This document shows, piece after piece, positions 52,270-61,256 of a stretch of DNA of 64,000 bases. The translations under genes and the position numbers were made by a program. How positions within the stretch are numbered: the first letter of the stretch is position 1; every line of letters begins with the position of its first letter. The notes below the pieces were generated by a model, which was not told the DNA's origin, did not search any database, and saw only the letters and a program-made list of their open reading frames with translations. Origin of the DNA: NCED01 sp035493955 (GTDB lineage: Bacteria; Pseudomonadota; Alphaproteobacteria; Caulobacterales; Caulobacteraceae); NCBI GenBank assembly GCA_035493955.1, contig DATJHI010000008.1:46706-110705 (forward strand). The letters are read 5' to 3'.

Positions 52270-52393
52270 AAAAGATCAGGGACGACCCTCGCGGACCGCC
52301 TCATAGGCCCAAAAAGATCAGAGGCGACCCTCGCGGATCGCCTCATAGGCCCCAAAAAGATCAGGGGCGATCCTCGCGGATCGCCCCTGTCAG
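52270..52393. repeat. Three tandem hairpin repeats of about 41-43 bp
   Basis: Units at 52270-52310, 52311-52353 and 52354-52393. Each starts with A4-5, GATCAG, and holds GCGAYCC-TCGC-GGAYCGC; unit 3 has perfect arms AGGGGCGATCC/GGATCGCCCCT. Read on the minus strand each is a hairpin followed by UCUUUUU, i.e. a terminator in series, though no minus-strand gene is seen upstream. The rest of 52238-52629 has no gene; the promoter for the cytochrome b gene should be at its right end. Confidence 0.7.
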
Positions 52394-52629
52394 CCCCCGT
52401 TAATTCGCCGACCGCGGCGTCGAACGTCTGTCGACGTGAGCGCGGGCCAGCATCCCCTCTAGACCCCCGGCGGAAGACCTCGGCGCGAGCGCCAGCCGTC
52501 TTCTTGCTGTGATCCTCGCTAAACCCCGGAGCCGCGGCAAGGGGGCGAATGTCGCACCGCCACATCGGGCCCAGTCCTGTTGCGTCTTCGCCACAGTCCC
52601 GCCATCGTCGACGGTGCTAGACTTGCGGC

Positions 52630-53496
52630 ATGCCCAGGCCCGACCGCGCCCTGCCCAACGGAAAGATCGCCGTCTACCGGCACCCCCTGGCGATACGCCT
52701 GACCCACTGGCTGAACGTGCTGGCCCTGCTGGTGATGCTGACCAGCGGGTTGCAGATCTTCAACGCCCATCCGGCGCTGTATTTCGGCAAGGCCGCCAAC
52801 TTTGACCATCCGGTCATGGCCATGGGCGCGCGCGACGACGGCCACGGGGGCCTGATCGGGGTGACCCGGCTGGCGGGGCGGGAGTACGTCACCACCGGCT
52901 TGTTCGGCGTGTCCAAGGTGGAGGGCCAGCCGACCGAGCGGGCTTTTCCCACCTGGATCACCCTCCCCCCCACCCAGGACCTGGCCACGGCCCGGCTGTG
53001 GCATTTCTTCTTCGCCTGGGTCTTCGCCATCAACGGGGCGCTCTATCTCGCCTATGGGCTGATCCGGCGGCACATCCAGCGCGACCTGTGGCCCACGGGG
53101 GCGGAGTTGCGTCACATCGGCGGCGCCATCGTCGAACACGCCCGCCTGCGTTTCCCCAAAGGCGAGGCGGCGCGGCGGTACAACGTGTTGCAGAAACTCA
53201 GCTACCTGATCGTGGTGCTGGGTCTGCTGCCGCTGATGATCCTGACCGGCATGACCATGTCGCCGGGCCTGGACGCGGCCTTCCCCTGGCTGCTGGACCT
53301 GTTCGGCGGACGCCAGTCGGCGCGCACCGTGCATTTCATCACCGCGACCGCCATCGTGCTGTTCGTGCTGGTCCACCTGGTCATGGTCGTGGCCGCCGGC
53401 CTGGTGAACGAGATGCGGTCCATGATCACCGGCCGCTATGTGATCGACGCGCCCGCCCCCGCCCCACCGGCCCCCGAACCCGGGGCGAGCGCATGA
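52630..53496 (+). CDS. Cytochrome b561-type membrane protein
   Basis: 288 aa, four main membrane helices. His ligands fit the Ni-Fe hydrogenase/formate dehydrogenase type b fold: AIRLTHWLNVLALL, WHFFFAWVFAINGALYL, VHFITATAIVLFVLVHLVMV. It passes electrons between the quinone pool and the periplasmic Mo-protein encoded next (ATGA overlap with its stop). The pair is a small respiratory or reductive module. Confidence 0.87.
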   Translation: MPRPDRALPNGKIAVYRHPLAIRLTHWLNVLALLVMLTSGLQIFNAHPALYFGKAANFDHPVMAMGARDDGHGGLIGVTRLAGREYVTTGLFGVSKVEGQPTERAFPTWITLPPTQDLATARLWHFFFAWVFAINGALYLAYGLIRRHIQRDLWPTGAELRHIGGAIVEHARLRFPKGEAARRYNVLQKLSYLIVVLGLLPLMILTGMTMSPGLDAAFPWLLDLFGGRQSARTVHFITATAIVLFVLVHLVMVVAAGLVNEMRSMITGRYVIDAPAPAPPAPEPGASA

Positions 53497-54266
53497 ACCC
53501 GCTGATCGACCGCCGCTGGCTCGCCCGCGCCCTCGCCGCCGCCGGAGCCGCCGTCCTGGCCGGATGCGACCAGATCGCTGAGTCGCCCCAGGCCGCCAAG
53601 GTGCTGCAGACCGCCGAAGGGGTGAACCGCCGGGTGCAGCGCCTGTTGCAGCACCGCACCGCCCTGGCCCCCGAGTTCACCGCCGCCGACATCTCCCCGG
53701 TGTTCAAGCCCAACGGCGAAACCGAGCCGCAGAACCCCGACTACCTGGCCCTGCTCGCCAACGATTTTGCCGACTACCGGCTGAAGATCGACGGCCTGGT
53801 CGAGCATCCGCTCAGCCTGTCCCTGGACCAGTTGCGCGCAGCTCCGTCACGCACCCAGATCACCCGGCACGACTGCGTCGAGGGCTGGAGCTGCATCGGC
53901 CAGTGGAAGGGCGCGCGCCTTGGACCCATCCTGCAGCGGGCCGGGTTGAAGCCGGCCGCGCGCTACCTGGTCTTCCATTGTTTCGACGAGTGGGACGGGC
54001 CGCCGGGCGTGGGGACGCCCTATTACGAGAGCATCGACCTGGTCGACGCCTTCCATCCCCAGACCATCCTGGCCTATGAGTTGAACGGGCAGACCGTGCC
54101 CATGGCCAACGGGGCGCCCCTGCGGCTTCGGGTCGAGCGGCAGCTCGGCTACAAGCACGCCAAATATATCCGGCGCATCGAGGCGGTGGACAGCCTCGCC
54201 TCGATCGGGGGCGGCCGGGGCGGATATTGGCCGGACCGCGGTTACGACTGGTATGCGGGCATCTAG
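53493..54266 (+). CDS. Molybdopterin-dependent oxidoreductase (sulfite-oxidase fold)
   Basis: 257 aa. A lipobox-like AVLAGCDQ near the N-terminus suggests lipidation at Cys. The sulfite-oxidase/MsrP Mo domain has the Mo-ligand Cys in RHDCVEGWSCIGQWKG, then HCFDEWDG and YYESIDLVDAFHPQTILAYELNG, and ends KYIRRIEAV. The cytochrome b partner sets it apart from MsrP, whose partner is MsrQ. Substrate unknown. Confidence 0.85.
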   Translation: MNPLIDRRWLARALAAAGAAVLAGCDQIAESPQAAKVLQTAEGVNRRVQRLLQHRTALAPEFTAADISPVFKPNGETEPQNPDYLALLANDFADYRLKIDGLVEHPLSLSLDQLRAAPSRTQITRHDCVEGWSCIGQWKGARLGPILQRAGLKPAARYLVFHCFDEWDGPPGVGTPYYESIDLVDAFHPQTILAYELNGQTVPMANGAPLRLRVERQLGYKHAKYIRRIEAVDSLASIGGGRGGYWPDRGYDWYAGI

Positions 54267-54396
54267 TCGAAGGCGGAGGGTATCTTCGGCGCCCGTCTCG
54301 GGCCGACCGCGGGATCCTTCGCAGTTGCGAATGACGCTCCGCGAGCCTAGCTAGGAGCCGTCGGCCCTGCACCGGCGCTCTTCCGGGAGACCCCAA

Positions 54397-54786
54397 ATGG
54401 AAGCCGGTCGGTTCCTCAAGGCCCTCTTGCGCGGCGCGCGCCGCCGGTGCCCCGACTGCGGCGAGGGCCGTCTGTTCACCGGCTATCTGAAGGTGCGGCC
54501 CGTGTGCGAAGCCTGCGGCCACGAGAACGGCCGCTATCCCGCCGACGACGCGCCCCCCTATTTCACCATATTGATCGTCGGCCACCTGGTGGTGGCGCCG
54601 ATGCTGGTGTTCCCGTTCATCTGGCAATGGCCGGTGGGCCTGGTGTTGGCGACGACCCTGCCGATCCTGTTCGTCCTGACCCTGGCCGTCCTGCCCTTGG
54701 TCAAGGGCGCGGTGGTTGGCGGCCATTGGGCGGTCGGACATCGCCGTCCTGAGGCGCTCGCGGCCCCGCCGCGCCCGATCCTCTAG
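54397..54786 (+). CDS. DUF983 membrane protein
   Basis: 129 aa. A Zn-ribbon-like start (RRRCPDCGEGRLFTGYLKVRPVCEACG, CxxC pairs) followed by two membrane helices (TILIVGHLVVAPMLVFPFI and VGLVLATTLPILFVLTLAVLPLV). This is the DUF983 layout, often found near cytochrome oxidase genes. Convergent with kdsA. Confidence 0.88.
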   Translation: MEAGRFLKALLRGARRRCPDCGEGRLFTGYLKVRPVCEACGHENGRYPADDAPPYFTILIVGHLVVAPMLVFPFIWQWPVGLVLATTLPILFVLTLAVLPLVKGAVVGGHWAVGHRRPEALAAPPRPIL

Positions 54787-54796
54787 GCTGACGGCG

Positions 54797-55663
54797 TTAT
54801 CGCCCGGCTTTCGCCAGGGCGTCGAACGCCAGCAATTCGGCCATCAGGGCCTCGAACTCGCGCAGCGGCACCATGTTCGGCCCGTCCGACGGGGCGTTGT
54901 CGGGGTCCGGGTGGGTCTCCAGGAACACGGCGGCGACGCCGATCGCCACCGCCGCCCGCGCCAGCACCGGCACGAACCGGCGCTCGCCGCCGGAGCTGGT
55001 CCCCTGCCCGCCCGGCTGTTGCACCGAATGGGTGGCGTCGAACACCACCGGGCAGCCGATCTCCGCCAGGATCGGCAGGGCTCGCATGTCCGAGACCAGC
55101 GTGTTGTAGCCGAACGAGGCCCCCCGCTCGCAGGCCAGCACATTGGGGTTGCCGGCCCCGGTGACCTTGGCCACCACGTTCTTCATGTCCCAGGGGGCGA
55201 GGAACTGGCCCTTCTTGATATTGATCGCCCGTCCGGTCTGCGCCGCGGCGACCAGAAGGTCGGTCTGGCGGCACAGGTAGGCGGGGATCTGAAGCACGTC
55301 CACGACCTCGGCCGCGACGGCGCACTGCTCGGCGGTGTGGACGTCGGTCAGCACGGTGAGGCCGACGCTTTCGCGGATTTCGGCGAAGATCGGCAGGGCG
55401 GCTTCAAGGCCGACCCCGCGCGCGGCTCGGGCGGAGGTGCGGTTGGCCTTGTCGAAGGAGGTCTTGTAGACGAGACCGATTCCCAGCCTGTCGGCGATTT
55501 CCTTGAGCGCGTGGGCGGTCTCCAAGGCGTGGGCACGGCTCTCCAGCTGGCAGGGGCCGGCGATCACCGCGAGCCGTTCGGCCTGGCCGATGCGGACGGG
55601 AGGGCCGCCATGGACAGGCAGTTCGACGACGGAGTTGGGCCGGACCGGGGCGTGAGCGTTCAA
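54797..55663 (-). CDS. kdsA: 3-deoxy-8-phosphooctulonate synthase (KDO8P synthase)
   Basis: 288 aa. It condenses phosphoenolpyruvate with arabinose 5-phosphate for the KDO of lipopolysaccharide. Motifs: AVIAGPCQLES, VYKTSFDKANRTS, TDVHTAEQC, DVLQIPAYLCRQTDLL, NIKKGQFLAPWDMKNVVAKV, CERGASFGYNTLV, FDATHSVQQPGG and FLETHPDPDNAPSDGPNM (block positions, each short). This is the standard length. Confidence 0.96.
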   Translation of the reverse strand: MNAHAPVRPNSVVELPVHGGPPVRIGQAERLAVIAGPCQLESRAHALETAHALKEIADRLGIGLVYKTSFDKANRTSARAARGVGLEAALPIFAEIRESVGLTVLTDVHTAEQCAVAAEVVDVLQIPAYLCRQTDLLVAAAQTGRAINIKKGQFLAPWDMKNVVAKVTGAGNPNVLACERGASFGYNTLVSDMRALPILAEIGCPVVFDATHSVQQPGGQGTSSGGERRFVPVLARAAVAIGVAAVFLETHPDPDNAPSDGPNMVPLREFEALMAELLAFDALAKAGR

Positions 55664-55832
55664 GGGGCGGCCTCGCTGAATGGGCGTGTCCTCGCAATCT
55701 ATCGCCTCAAGGCTTCGGCGTCATGGGCGTTGCCGGACAGCCCTGGAAGACAAGCTGCGCCATAGGTCGCCTCGACTGGGGCCTGCCCAGCGCTTATGGG
55801 AAACGCGCCGTCAAAATTCCGCCGAGGCCACC

Positions 55833-56801
55833 TTGACCGTGATCGTCACCGGCGCCGCCGGGTTCATTGGAATGCACGTCGCCGAGCGATTGCTGGCCCG
55901 CGGCGAACGCGTCGTCGGGGTGGACATATTCAATGACTATTACGATCCGGCCCTGAAGGAAGCCCGCGCCGCCAGGCTCGAGGCGAATCCCGCCTTCCAC
56001 ATGGTCCGCATGGACATCGCCGACGCGGCGGCCTTCGAGGCCCTCGTCCGCGGCGCGGGCGCCGAGCGGGTGGTCCATCTGGCAGCCCAGGCCGGGGTCC
56101 GTTATTCGATCGACAACCCCTTCGCCTATGAACGCTCCAACCTGGCGGGCCATCTGTCGGTGCTGGAAGCCTGCCGCCGCAGCGAACGCTGCGGGCATCT
56201 GGTCTATGCCTCGTCCAGTTCGGTCTACGGGGAGCGTCCCTTGGACGGGGCCGGCTTTCGTGAAGACGACCCCGTCGACAGGCCCGCGTCGCTCTATGCG
56301 GCCACCAAGCGCGCCTGCGAACTGATGAGCCAGACCTACGCCTCGCTCTATGGTTTTCCGCAATCGGGGCTGCGCTTCTTCACTGTCTACGGGCCTTGGG
56401 GCCGGCCCGACATGGCCTATTTCAGTTTCACCAGGAAGATTCTGGCCGGAGAGCCGATCCAGGTGTTCGGCGAAGGCAGGATGGCGCGGGACTTCACCTA
56501 TATCGACGACATCGTCGACGGGGTGACGGGGGTGCTCGATCGCCCGGGTCCCCCTGGCGAAAACCGGCTGTTCAACATCGGCGGCGGCAGCCCGGCCCCG
56601 CTCTTGGACATGATCGACATGCTGGAGCGACTGCTGGGGCGCGAGGCCGAAAAGGTCTTCTTGCCCATGCAGCCGGGAGATGTCCGCGCCACCTTCGCCG
56701 ACGTGTCGCGGCTTCGGGCCCTGACCGGTTACGCGCCCCACACCCCGCTGGAGCGAGGCCTGGAGGCGTTCGTGGCCTGGTATCTCGCCCAGCCTGGATG
56801 A
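55833..56801 (+). CDS. NAD-dependent epimerase (UDP-glucuronate/UDP-GlcNAc 4-epimerase type)
   Basis: 322 aa from the TTG at 55833 (GAGG at 6 nt); a GTG at 55839 is a less likely alternative. Rossmann motif VTGAAGFIGMHVAERLL, the DIFNDYYDPALKEAR region, HLAAQAGVRYSIDNP, Ser/Tyr/Lys catalytic set in SSSSVYG and YAATKRACE, and FFTVYGPWGRPDMA. The DIFNDYY and GVRYS blocks are typical of UDP-glucuronate 4-epimerases. It probably supplies capsule or O-antigen precursors. No polysaccharide cluster is next to it in the window. Confidence 0.9.
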   Translation: MTVIVTGAAGFIGMHVAERLLARGERVVGVDIFNDYYDPALKEARAARLEANPAFHMVRMDIADAAAFEALVRGAGAERVVHLAAQAGVRYSIDNPFAYERSNLAGHLSVLEACRRSERCGHLVYASSSSVYGERPLDGAGFREDDPVDRPASLYAATKRACELMSQTYASLYGFPQSGLRFFTVYGPWGRPDMAYFSFTRKILAGEPIQVFGEGRMARDFTYIDDIVDGVTGVLDRPGPPGENRLFNIGGGSPAPLLDMIDMLERLLGREAEKVFLPMQPGDVRATFADVSRLRALTGYAPHTPLERGLEAFVAWYLAQPG

Positions 56802-56880
56802 GCGCGGGACCCGTCCATGTCGATCGGCCCCTCCGTCGGCAGATCGACGCTCACTTTGGCGGGCCTGAGCGCTGACGTCC

Positions 56881-57123
56881 TCAGAACAGTTTGGAGAGGG
56901 GCGTGCCCGTACCGATCGCGATGGCGATCACATAAAGGATGGCGCTGACCGCATAGATGATCAAACCGAGGGCCCAAGGCCGGACAATCTGCAAAAGTTT
57001 CTTCAAGCCATGGGCGGCTTCCGTCAGGATCCGCAGGACTTGACCCTCGACAGGCAGTTGGCGCCTGTCGTCATAGGGGGCCCGCTGTTGGCTCATGGGG
57101 GTCAACGATCCGAAATGGCGCAT
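56881..57123 (-). CDS. Small membrane protein, hypothetical
   Basis: 80 aa from the ATG at 57123 (GGTGGAAG before it); a start at 57096 would give 71 aa. It has one or two hydrophobic segments near the C-terminus (WALGLIIYAVSAILYVIAIAIG). Function unknown. It may belong with the lipoprotein gene upstream. Confidence 0.45.
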   Translation of the reverse strand: MRHFGSLTPMSQQRAPYDDRRQLPVEGQVLRILTEAAHGLKKLLQIVRPWALGLIIYAVSAILYVIAIAIGTGTPLSKLF

Positions 57124-57190
57124 CTTCCACCGGCCATTCAAATTGAATGCCGGATGAATTGACCCAGGCCCGCGCCCGGACGGCTTCGGA

Positions 57191-57808
57191 TCAATTCTCT
57201 CCAGGGACAGGGGACGCCTCGCCAGGCGACACGATCTTGGCCAGTATCTGCTGGCCCTCTTCATCTCGCCGCAGCGCCTCCTCGACCGACAGGCTCTCCG
57301 CGGTAAGGTTGTTCGCCGCTGGAACGGCCGCAAGGTCGCCAGCGGCCGCGGACGTGACCTGCTCCTGGACGCCTTCGCCTCCGGTCCCCGTCATCAAGGC
57401 CAGTCGGCGGGCGGATTCGTCGGCGACATTGAACCCGCGAGCACGCCGGCCTCGGGCATAGTTGTCGGGGATAGACCGAAGGACCGTGAACCGGCCGTCC
57501 TGGACCAAGGCCGCATAGATGGTCGCCGCGTCCGCCGGGCGGCCCGTGTACTGGTAGGACGTCGCCAGATTGAAGCGGCTCTCGATGGAGGAGCCCTCTC
57601 TGGCGGACTTCTCGAACAATTTGTTCGCCGTCCACATGTCGAGCCATTGCAGGGACGACAGGGCTTGCGCCTGTGCGATCTGCGACTGGCTGGAATCCGG
57701 CCGGGCGAGCGTGACCTTGGCGGCGGCGATGGTGGACTGGTGGGTTGCGCAGCCGGCTGCGCAAAGACTTGCTGCGACGAAGCACAGACTTAGGGCGGTT
57801 TTTTTCAC
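57191..57808 (-). CDS. Lipoprotein, TPR-like, hypothetical
   Basis: 205 aa. A lipobox LCAAGC after the signal peptide (Cys at about 20). The middle has two helix pairs of TPR type (FEKSAREGSSIESRFNLATSYQYTGRPADAATIYAALV), then a Lys-poor, Ala/Glu-rich tail. Residues after SPGEASPVPGEN are absent. Likely an outer-membrane-anchored scaffold. Not recognised by family. Confidence 0.72.
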   Translation of the reverse strand: MKKTALSLCFVAASLCAAGCATHQSTIAAAKVTLARPDSSQSQIAQAQALSSLQWLDMWTANKLFEKSAREGSSIESRFNLATSYQYTGRPADAATIYAALVQDGRFTVLRSIPDNYARGRRARGFNVADESARRLALMTGTGGEGVQEQVTSAAAGDLAAVPAANNLTAESLSVEEALRRDEEGQQILAKIVSPGEASPVPGEN

Positions 57809-58010
57809 GCCTTTCCCCTTCTGGCAGGTCGGCTTCCCGCGCTGACCGCTCCGCGCGCGGACGGATATTAACGAAATGTTTACGAACTGATTGCGTTCCG
57901 CGCCGGCCCTGGCGGGCGACAGGATGCAGGCGCCGGCGGCGTCCTGTCCGAGTGACGGAACTTGAAGCGACCGCTAGGCTGAAGGCGGAGCGATCGGAAG
58001 GATACCGGAC

Positions 58011-58292
58011 TTGGCCAGTTCAGGGATATTCCCCAGGCGCCCAGACCTTCGGTCGGACTTGAGCTATCTCGCCGAGCTGGCGGAGTTCCAGGATCGGCTC
58101 GACGAATTGTTGATCGAAAAGGGTTTCGTCCTGGCCGATCGGTATGCCGAACCTCCGCGCGCCACCGAACCGGGTCTGTCGTTCGAATTGGCCCGGGAAA
58201 AGCCCTTCACCACCGCGGTGGCGTTCATCGTCATGGTCGCGCTGCTTTTTGCCGGAGCGCTGCACATCGCCGCTCAGGGAAAGGGGTTTTGA
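58011..58292 (+). CDS. Small membrane protein, hypothetical
   Basis: 93 aa from a TTG at 58011. A soluble helical part (LAELAEFQDRLDELLIEKGFVLADRY) and one C-terminal membrane helix (TTAVAFIVMVALLFAGALHIAA). The start is not certain. Confidence 0.45.
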   Translation: MASSGIFPRRPDLRSDLSYLAELAEFQDRLDELLIEKGFVLADRYAEPPRATEPGLSFELAREKPFTTAVAFIVMVALLFAGALHIAAQGKGF

Positions 58293-58353
58293 CGCACCTG
58301 GTTCGAAGAGGCTGAAGATCGCCGGCTGGCGGCGCCGCAGCTGACCGGAGCCG

Positions 58354-58527
58354 CTAAGGCGCCCACCGACGATGGCCGTCTCCAAGGCGCGTGAAGACGT
58401 CCGTCGATCGAAAACGCCGCGTTTCCCGGCGCGAATAGGACAGCAGCACAACCGTCCCCAGGATCGCGCATATCAGCTCCACGATTATCACCATGGAGAC
58501 CACAACGATATTGACCATTATCTGCAT
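58354..58527 (-). CDS. Small membrane protein, 57 aa
   Basis: The ATG at 58527 is preceded by a good GGAGG site (5-6 nt). One long membrane helix (MVNIVVVSMVIIVELICAILGTVVLLSY) then a basic tail (SRRETRRFR). This fits a small inner-membrane regulator or accessory protein. Confidence 0.55.
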   Translation of the reverse strand: MQIMVNIVVVSMVIIVELICAILGTVVLLSYSRRETRRFRSTDVFTRLGDGHRRWAP

Positions 58528-58627
58528 CGCCGCCTCCGTCCCGAAACGGGAAAGATGACGACTGAGCTGCAAGGGGCGGACCGCCTCCGAGCGGCCAATT
58601 GAGGACGACGTCTTCGTCGTCACGCCC

Positions 58628-59290
58628 CTATTCGATCGCCTCGAGCACGGCCTCCAGATAGGCCTCCGCATTCCGGCGCGCCGCGGCGACCCCCGACACC
58701 CCGCTCCGCTCCACCTCGGGGAAGCCGCCGCCCACCGCGAAAAGCGTGCGGAAGGCCTCCTTTTCCAGCAGGGCCGTCGGCAGCAATTCGATGCGCCGTT
58801 CATGCAGTTGCGCCACGACAGCCCTCAGACCTTGGGGCTTCAGGGCCGCGGGCACCCTGGTCAGCAGGCAACGATGCCGGGGCCGCAGGCCCGATCGACC
58901 ACCGAACTCCTCTACGATCTCCGCCGACCTGATCGCCTGCAGGGCCTCCAGCTGCGACCCGGCGAGCGGCGTCAGGATCAGATCCAGGCGCATGGTGGTG
59001 AAGGCCATGGCCCCCCTCAAAGAACCCTCCGTATCGAGGATGATCCATTCGGGATTGCAGCGATGGGCTTCGCGCAGGGCGTCCCGCACGTCCTGGACGG
59101 TCGGGGCGGGATGCACCGTGATCAAGGGGGGGCGCCCCGCCAACGACCCCCAGTGCACGAGGGGCTTGTTGGGGTCTGAATCGATAATGGCCACCCGGCG
59201 GCCCTGCTCCGCCAACCCCAGGGCCAGGAGCAGCGCCGCCGTGGTCTTGCCTGCTCCGCCCTTGGGACTGACGAATCCGACCGTGCGCAA
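58628..59290 (-). CDS. ParA-family ATPase
   Basis: 220 aa from a TTG at 59290 (GAGG 6 nt before). Deviant Walker A in VSPKGGAGKTTAALLLALGLA, followed by VAIIDSDPNKPL and WIILDTEGSLRG. Clean ParA/MinD/Soj class, of the short plasmid/VirC1-like type without HTH. No parB is adjacent. It may place a polar complex rather than segregate DNA. Confidence 0.86.
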   Translation of the reverse strand: MRTVGFVSPKGGAGKTTAALLLALGLAEQGRRVAIIDSDPNKPLVHWGSLAGRPPLITVHPAPTVQDVRDALREAHRCNPEWIILDTEGSLRGAMAFTTMRLDLILTPLAGSQLEALQAIRSAEIVEEFGGRSGLRPRHRCLLTRVPAALKPQGLRAVVAQLHERRIELLPTALLEKEAFRTLFAVGGGFPEVERSGVSGVAAARRNAEAYLEAVLEAIE

Positions 59291-59973
59291 ACGATCCTCA
59301 ACTCAGAGTCGATGTTGCATGTCTCTCGACGACGCCACCTGATCATCGCTAACCGCAGGCGGCAGCGCTACTGCTGTTTTAACCATAAGCCCGCCAATGC
59401 CGGCGCGCGGAAGGCCGGAGCGCCGACTGGGCCGCCCGCCGCCGCACATCGAGCGCTTTCCCGCGAGAGCGCCTTCGAGTTGCGCAGCGATCAGGATGGA
59501 GGCGGCGCAAAGATCCATTCCTCCGGAACCGAGGCCGCCGAATAGATCGGCGCCCCTTGATAACCAATATTTGATGGGTGCGGATGCGGGCTGCAATCGT
59601 GCAGACCGCAGTTCTGCTATGGCTTCGCTATGCGCGGCCGCAGTCAATTCCAGGGCACGTCTCGGTACAACTGGATCCTCATCGACGGGGTCGGGTTATG
59701 CTTCGTGTTCTGGGACGCCACGCTGCACCTGCTCCGGCATTTCCAGTAGGCGAGGACCCCATCAGGGCCCGGCGCGGATTGGGACACGCCGGGCCCCAAG
59801 CCCCCCGGGGAAGGAGCGTGCTCGGGCGGAGCAGCGCTGGCCTTAACCCAACTCCATCGCTTCGACCCCGGCCATGCCCTTCAACCAGCGAGGGAATGAG
59901 GAACCTGGGGAGCAGGCGTCGTCGGTGTTCGGCGCCGGCGCAGAACGCCGCCAAGCGGCGATCGGGCCCTTCG
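59291..59973. other. Intergenic region, no confirmed gene
   Basis: About 680 bp between two minus-strand genes. The only coding hint is a 39-aa frame on the plus strand (59630-59749) with RYNWILIDGVGLCFVFWD in the middle; it has no clear ribosome site. The region may hold promoters of the ParA-like gene. Confidence 0.3.
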
Positions 59974-60504
59974 CTAACGACCGCAACCACAAGGGTAGAG
60001 GTAGACCGATAGGTCAGGGTTTGCGTTGCTCGGCGGGACCGGACCGGTCCAGCCGCTGTCATAGGTCGACCCACGCACCGACCAACCGTATCCGCCGGCC
60101 GCGCGGCCGGCCCGCGGATAGGAAAACCCGCTTCGCCCGTCATCGTCGTAATATCCGACATGATTGGCCACATCCCTGGCGTGGGCGGACGCATAGTAAG
60201 GCGTGGGCCGACGCAGCGAAGATGGCTGTGGGCGGCGGTGTGGCCGCCCATGCACGGGAGCGCCGCCATTGGATACGACGGTGCGCGTCTTGGGCGCTCG
60301 AGGAGGCGGCGGCGCAGGCATCGTCAGGATCTGACGTTTGCCGGGCGCCAAAGACCCTTCGCGGTCTACGCGTTGTGGCGGGGGGACGGGACGGACGGCC
60401 CCGTCGATCTGGGTGATCGTCAATCTCGGACGCTCCAGAGCATTGGCGCCTGTCTGAACGAGAGCCACGCTCGCGACGACCATTAATGGAACGATTTTAC
60501 GCAA
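59974..60504 (-). CDS. Secreted protein of unknown function
   Basis: 176 aa from a TTG at 60504 (GGGGGG before it). Signal peptide likely cleaved after ANA. The mature part is rich in Pro, Arg, Gly and Tyr, with a basic middle (GRPHRRPQPSSLRRP) and ends YLYPCGCGR. It has the look of a small envelope or extracellular protein. It overlaps the end of the 83-aa gene by 8 nt, so the two are co-transcribed. Confidence 0.6.
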   Translation of the reverse strand: MRKIVPLMVVASVALVQTGANALERPRLTITQIDGAVRPVPPPQRVDREGSLAPGKRQILTMPAPPPPRAPKTRTVVSNGGAPVHGRPHRRPQPSSLRRPTPYYASAHARDVANHVGYYDDDGRSGFSYPRAGRAAGGYGWSVRGSTYDSGWTGPVPPSNANPDLSVYLYPCGCGR

Positions 60505-60748
60505 CCGACCCCCCGATCGGCCGACCCGGCCGCGACGGGTGCATGTCCCAAAATCGCTGGAAATCCTGCGCGGCGGCGTCGCTCCACAGCGTGACGCGCT
60601 TGCGTTCCACAGGGCCCATCGGCTCGGTCACGAAGGACAGGACCGGATCCTCCAAGCTGCTCATCTTCAGTTCCACGAACCGGTAGAGGACCGCGTTGAA
60701 CGCCTCGGCTTCGTGGCCTCTTCGGACCGTAACTTCGAACGTCGCCAT
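60497..60748 (-). CDS. Conserved small protein, hypothetical
   Basis: 83 aa, cytosolic, an alpha/beta mix (MATFEVTVRRGHEAEAFNAVLYRFVELKM at the start in three short blocks; TLWSDAAAQDFQRFWDMH near the end). It has the look of a small dimeric fold. Not recognised. Confidence 0.6.
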   Translation of the reverse strand: MATFEVTVRRGHEAEAFNAVLYRFVELKMSSLEDPVLSFVTEPMGPVERKRVTLWSDAAAQDFQRFWDMHPSRPGRPIGGSVA

Positions 60749-60864
60749 TCGCCTGTCCCGTTTTGAGAAGCTTGGGCGAGGAAGTGCAAAAACCGGCCCT
60801 ATCGGCCTGATCCTGCCATCGGTCTCGGCCCCTAGTCGGGATCGCTACCGCTGTTTGGGGTCCG

Positions 60865-61080
60865 TCAGTTCAGCCGCGCCCTTTGCCGCTCCACCCAATT
60901 GGCGACGAAGACCTGGGTCTTCATGGCCAAGGCCGAGGGGCCCGTGAAATAGAACTCGCTGCCGAACAGCCGCTTGCGCTCGCGCCAGCGCAAGCCCTCC
61001 GTATCGGCGGTCATGAGCACGTGGCGCAACTCGGCCCGCTGGCCTTTCGGCACGAACACGACGCAAGTTACGTCCGCCAT
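60865..61080 (-). CDS. Conserved small protein, hypothetical
   Basis: 71 aa, cytosolic. GGAGGACG ribosome site before the ATG. The sequence (MADVTCVVFVPKGQRAELRHVL; then FYFTGPSALAMKTQVFVANWV) has the alternation of an alpha/beta fold. It shares size and strand with the 83-aa gene about 115 bp downstream. Function unknown. Confidence 0.6.
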   Translation of the reverse strand: MADVTCVVFVPKGQRAELRHVLMTADTEGLRWRERKRLFGSEFYFTGPSALAMKTQVFVANWVERQRARLN

Positions 61081-61256
61081 CTCGCGTCCTCCGCCAACTC
61101 AAGGCGTTCCTCAAGCGCGCGCTGAGTCTCCAACCCTGTAAATGCGTTTTATGCGCGCACTCGGCCGCCCCTCGAAAGGCGCTGCGGGCGGTCGCCGGGC
61201 CCTCGCGGCGCCGACCTTGCGTGGGGTGGAGGCCGACGAGTGTTAGGAACCCGACA

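Noticed and set aside
52270..52393. CRISPR-like array
   Set aside because: Units are contiguous with no spacers, and each is a palindrome; no cas genes are in the window.
59630..59749. 39-aa plus-strand frame
   Set aside because: Composition is protein-like but there is no ribosome site or neighbour support; mentioned only within the intergenic entry.
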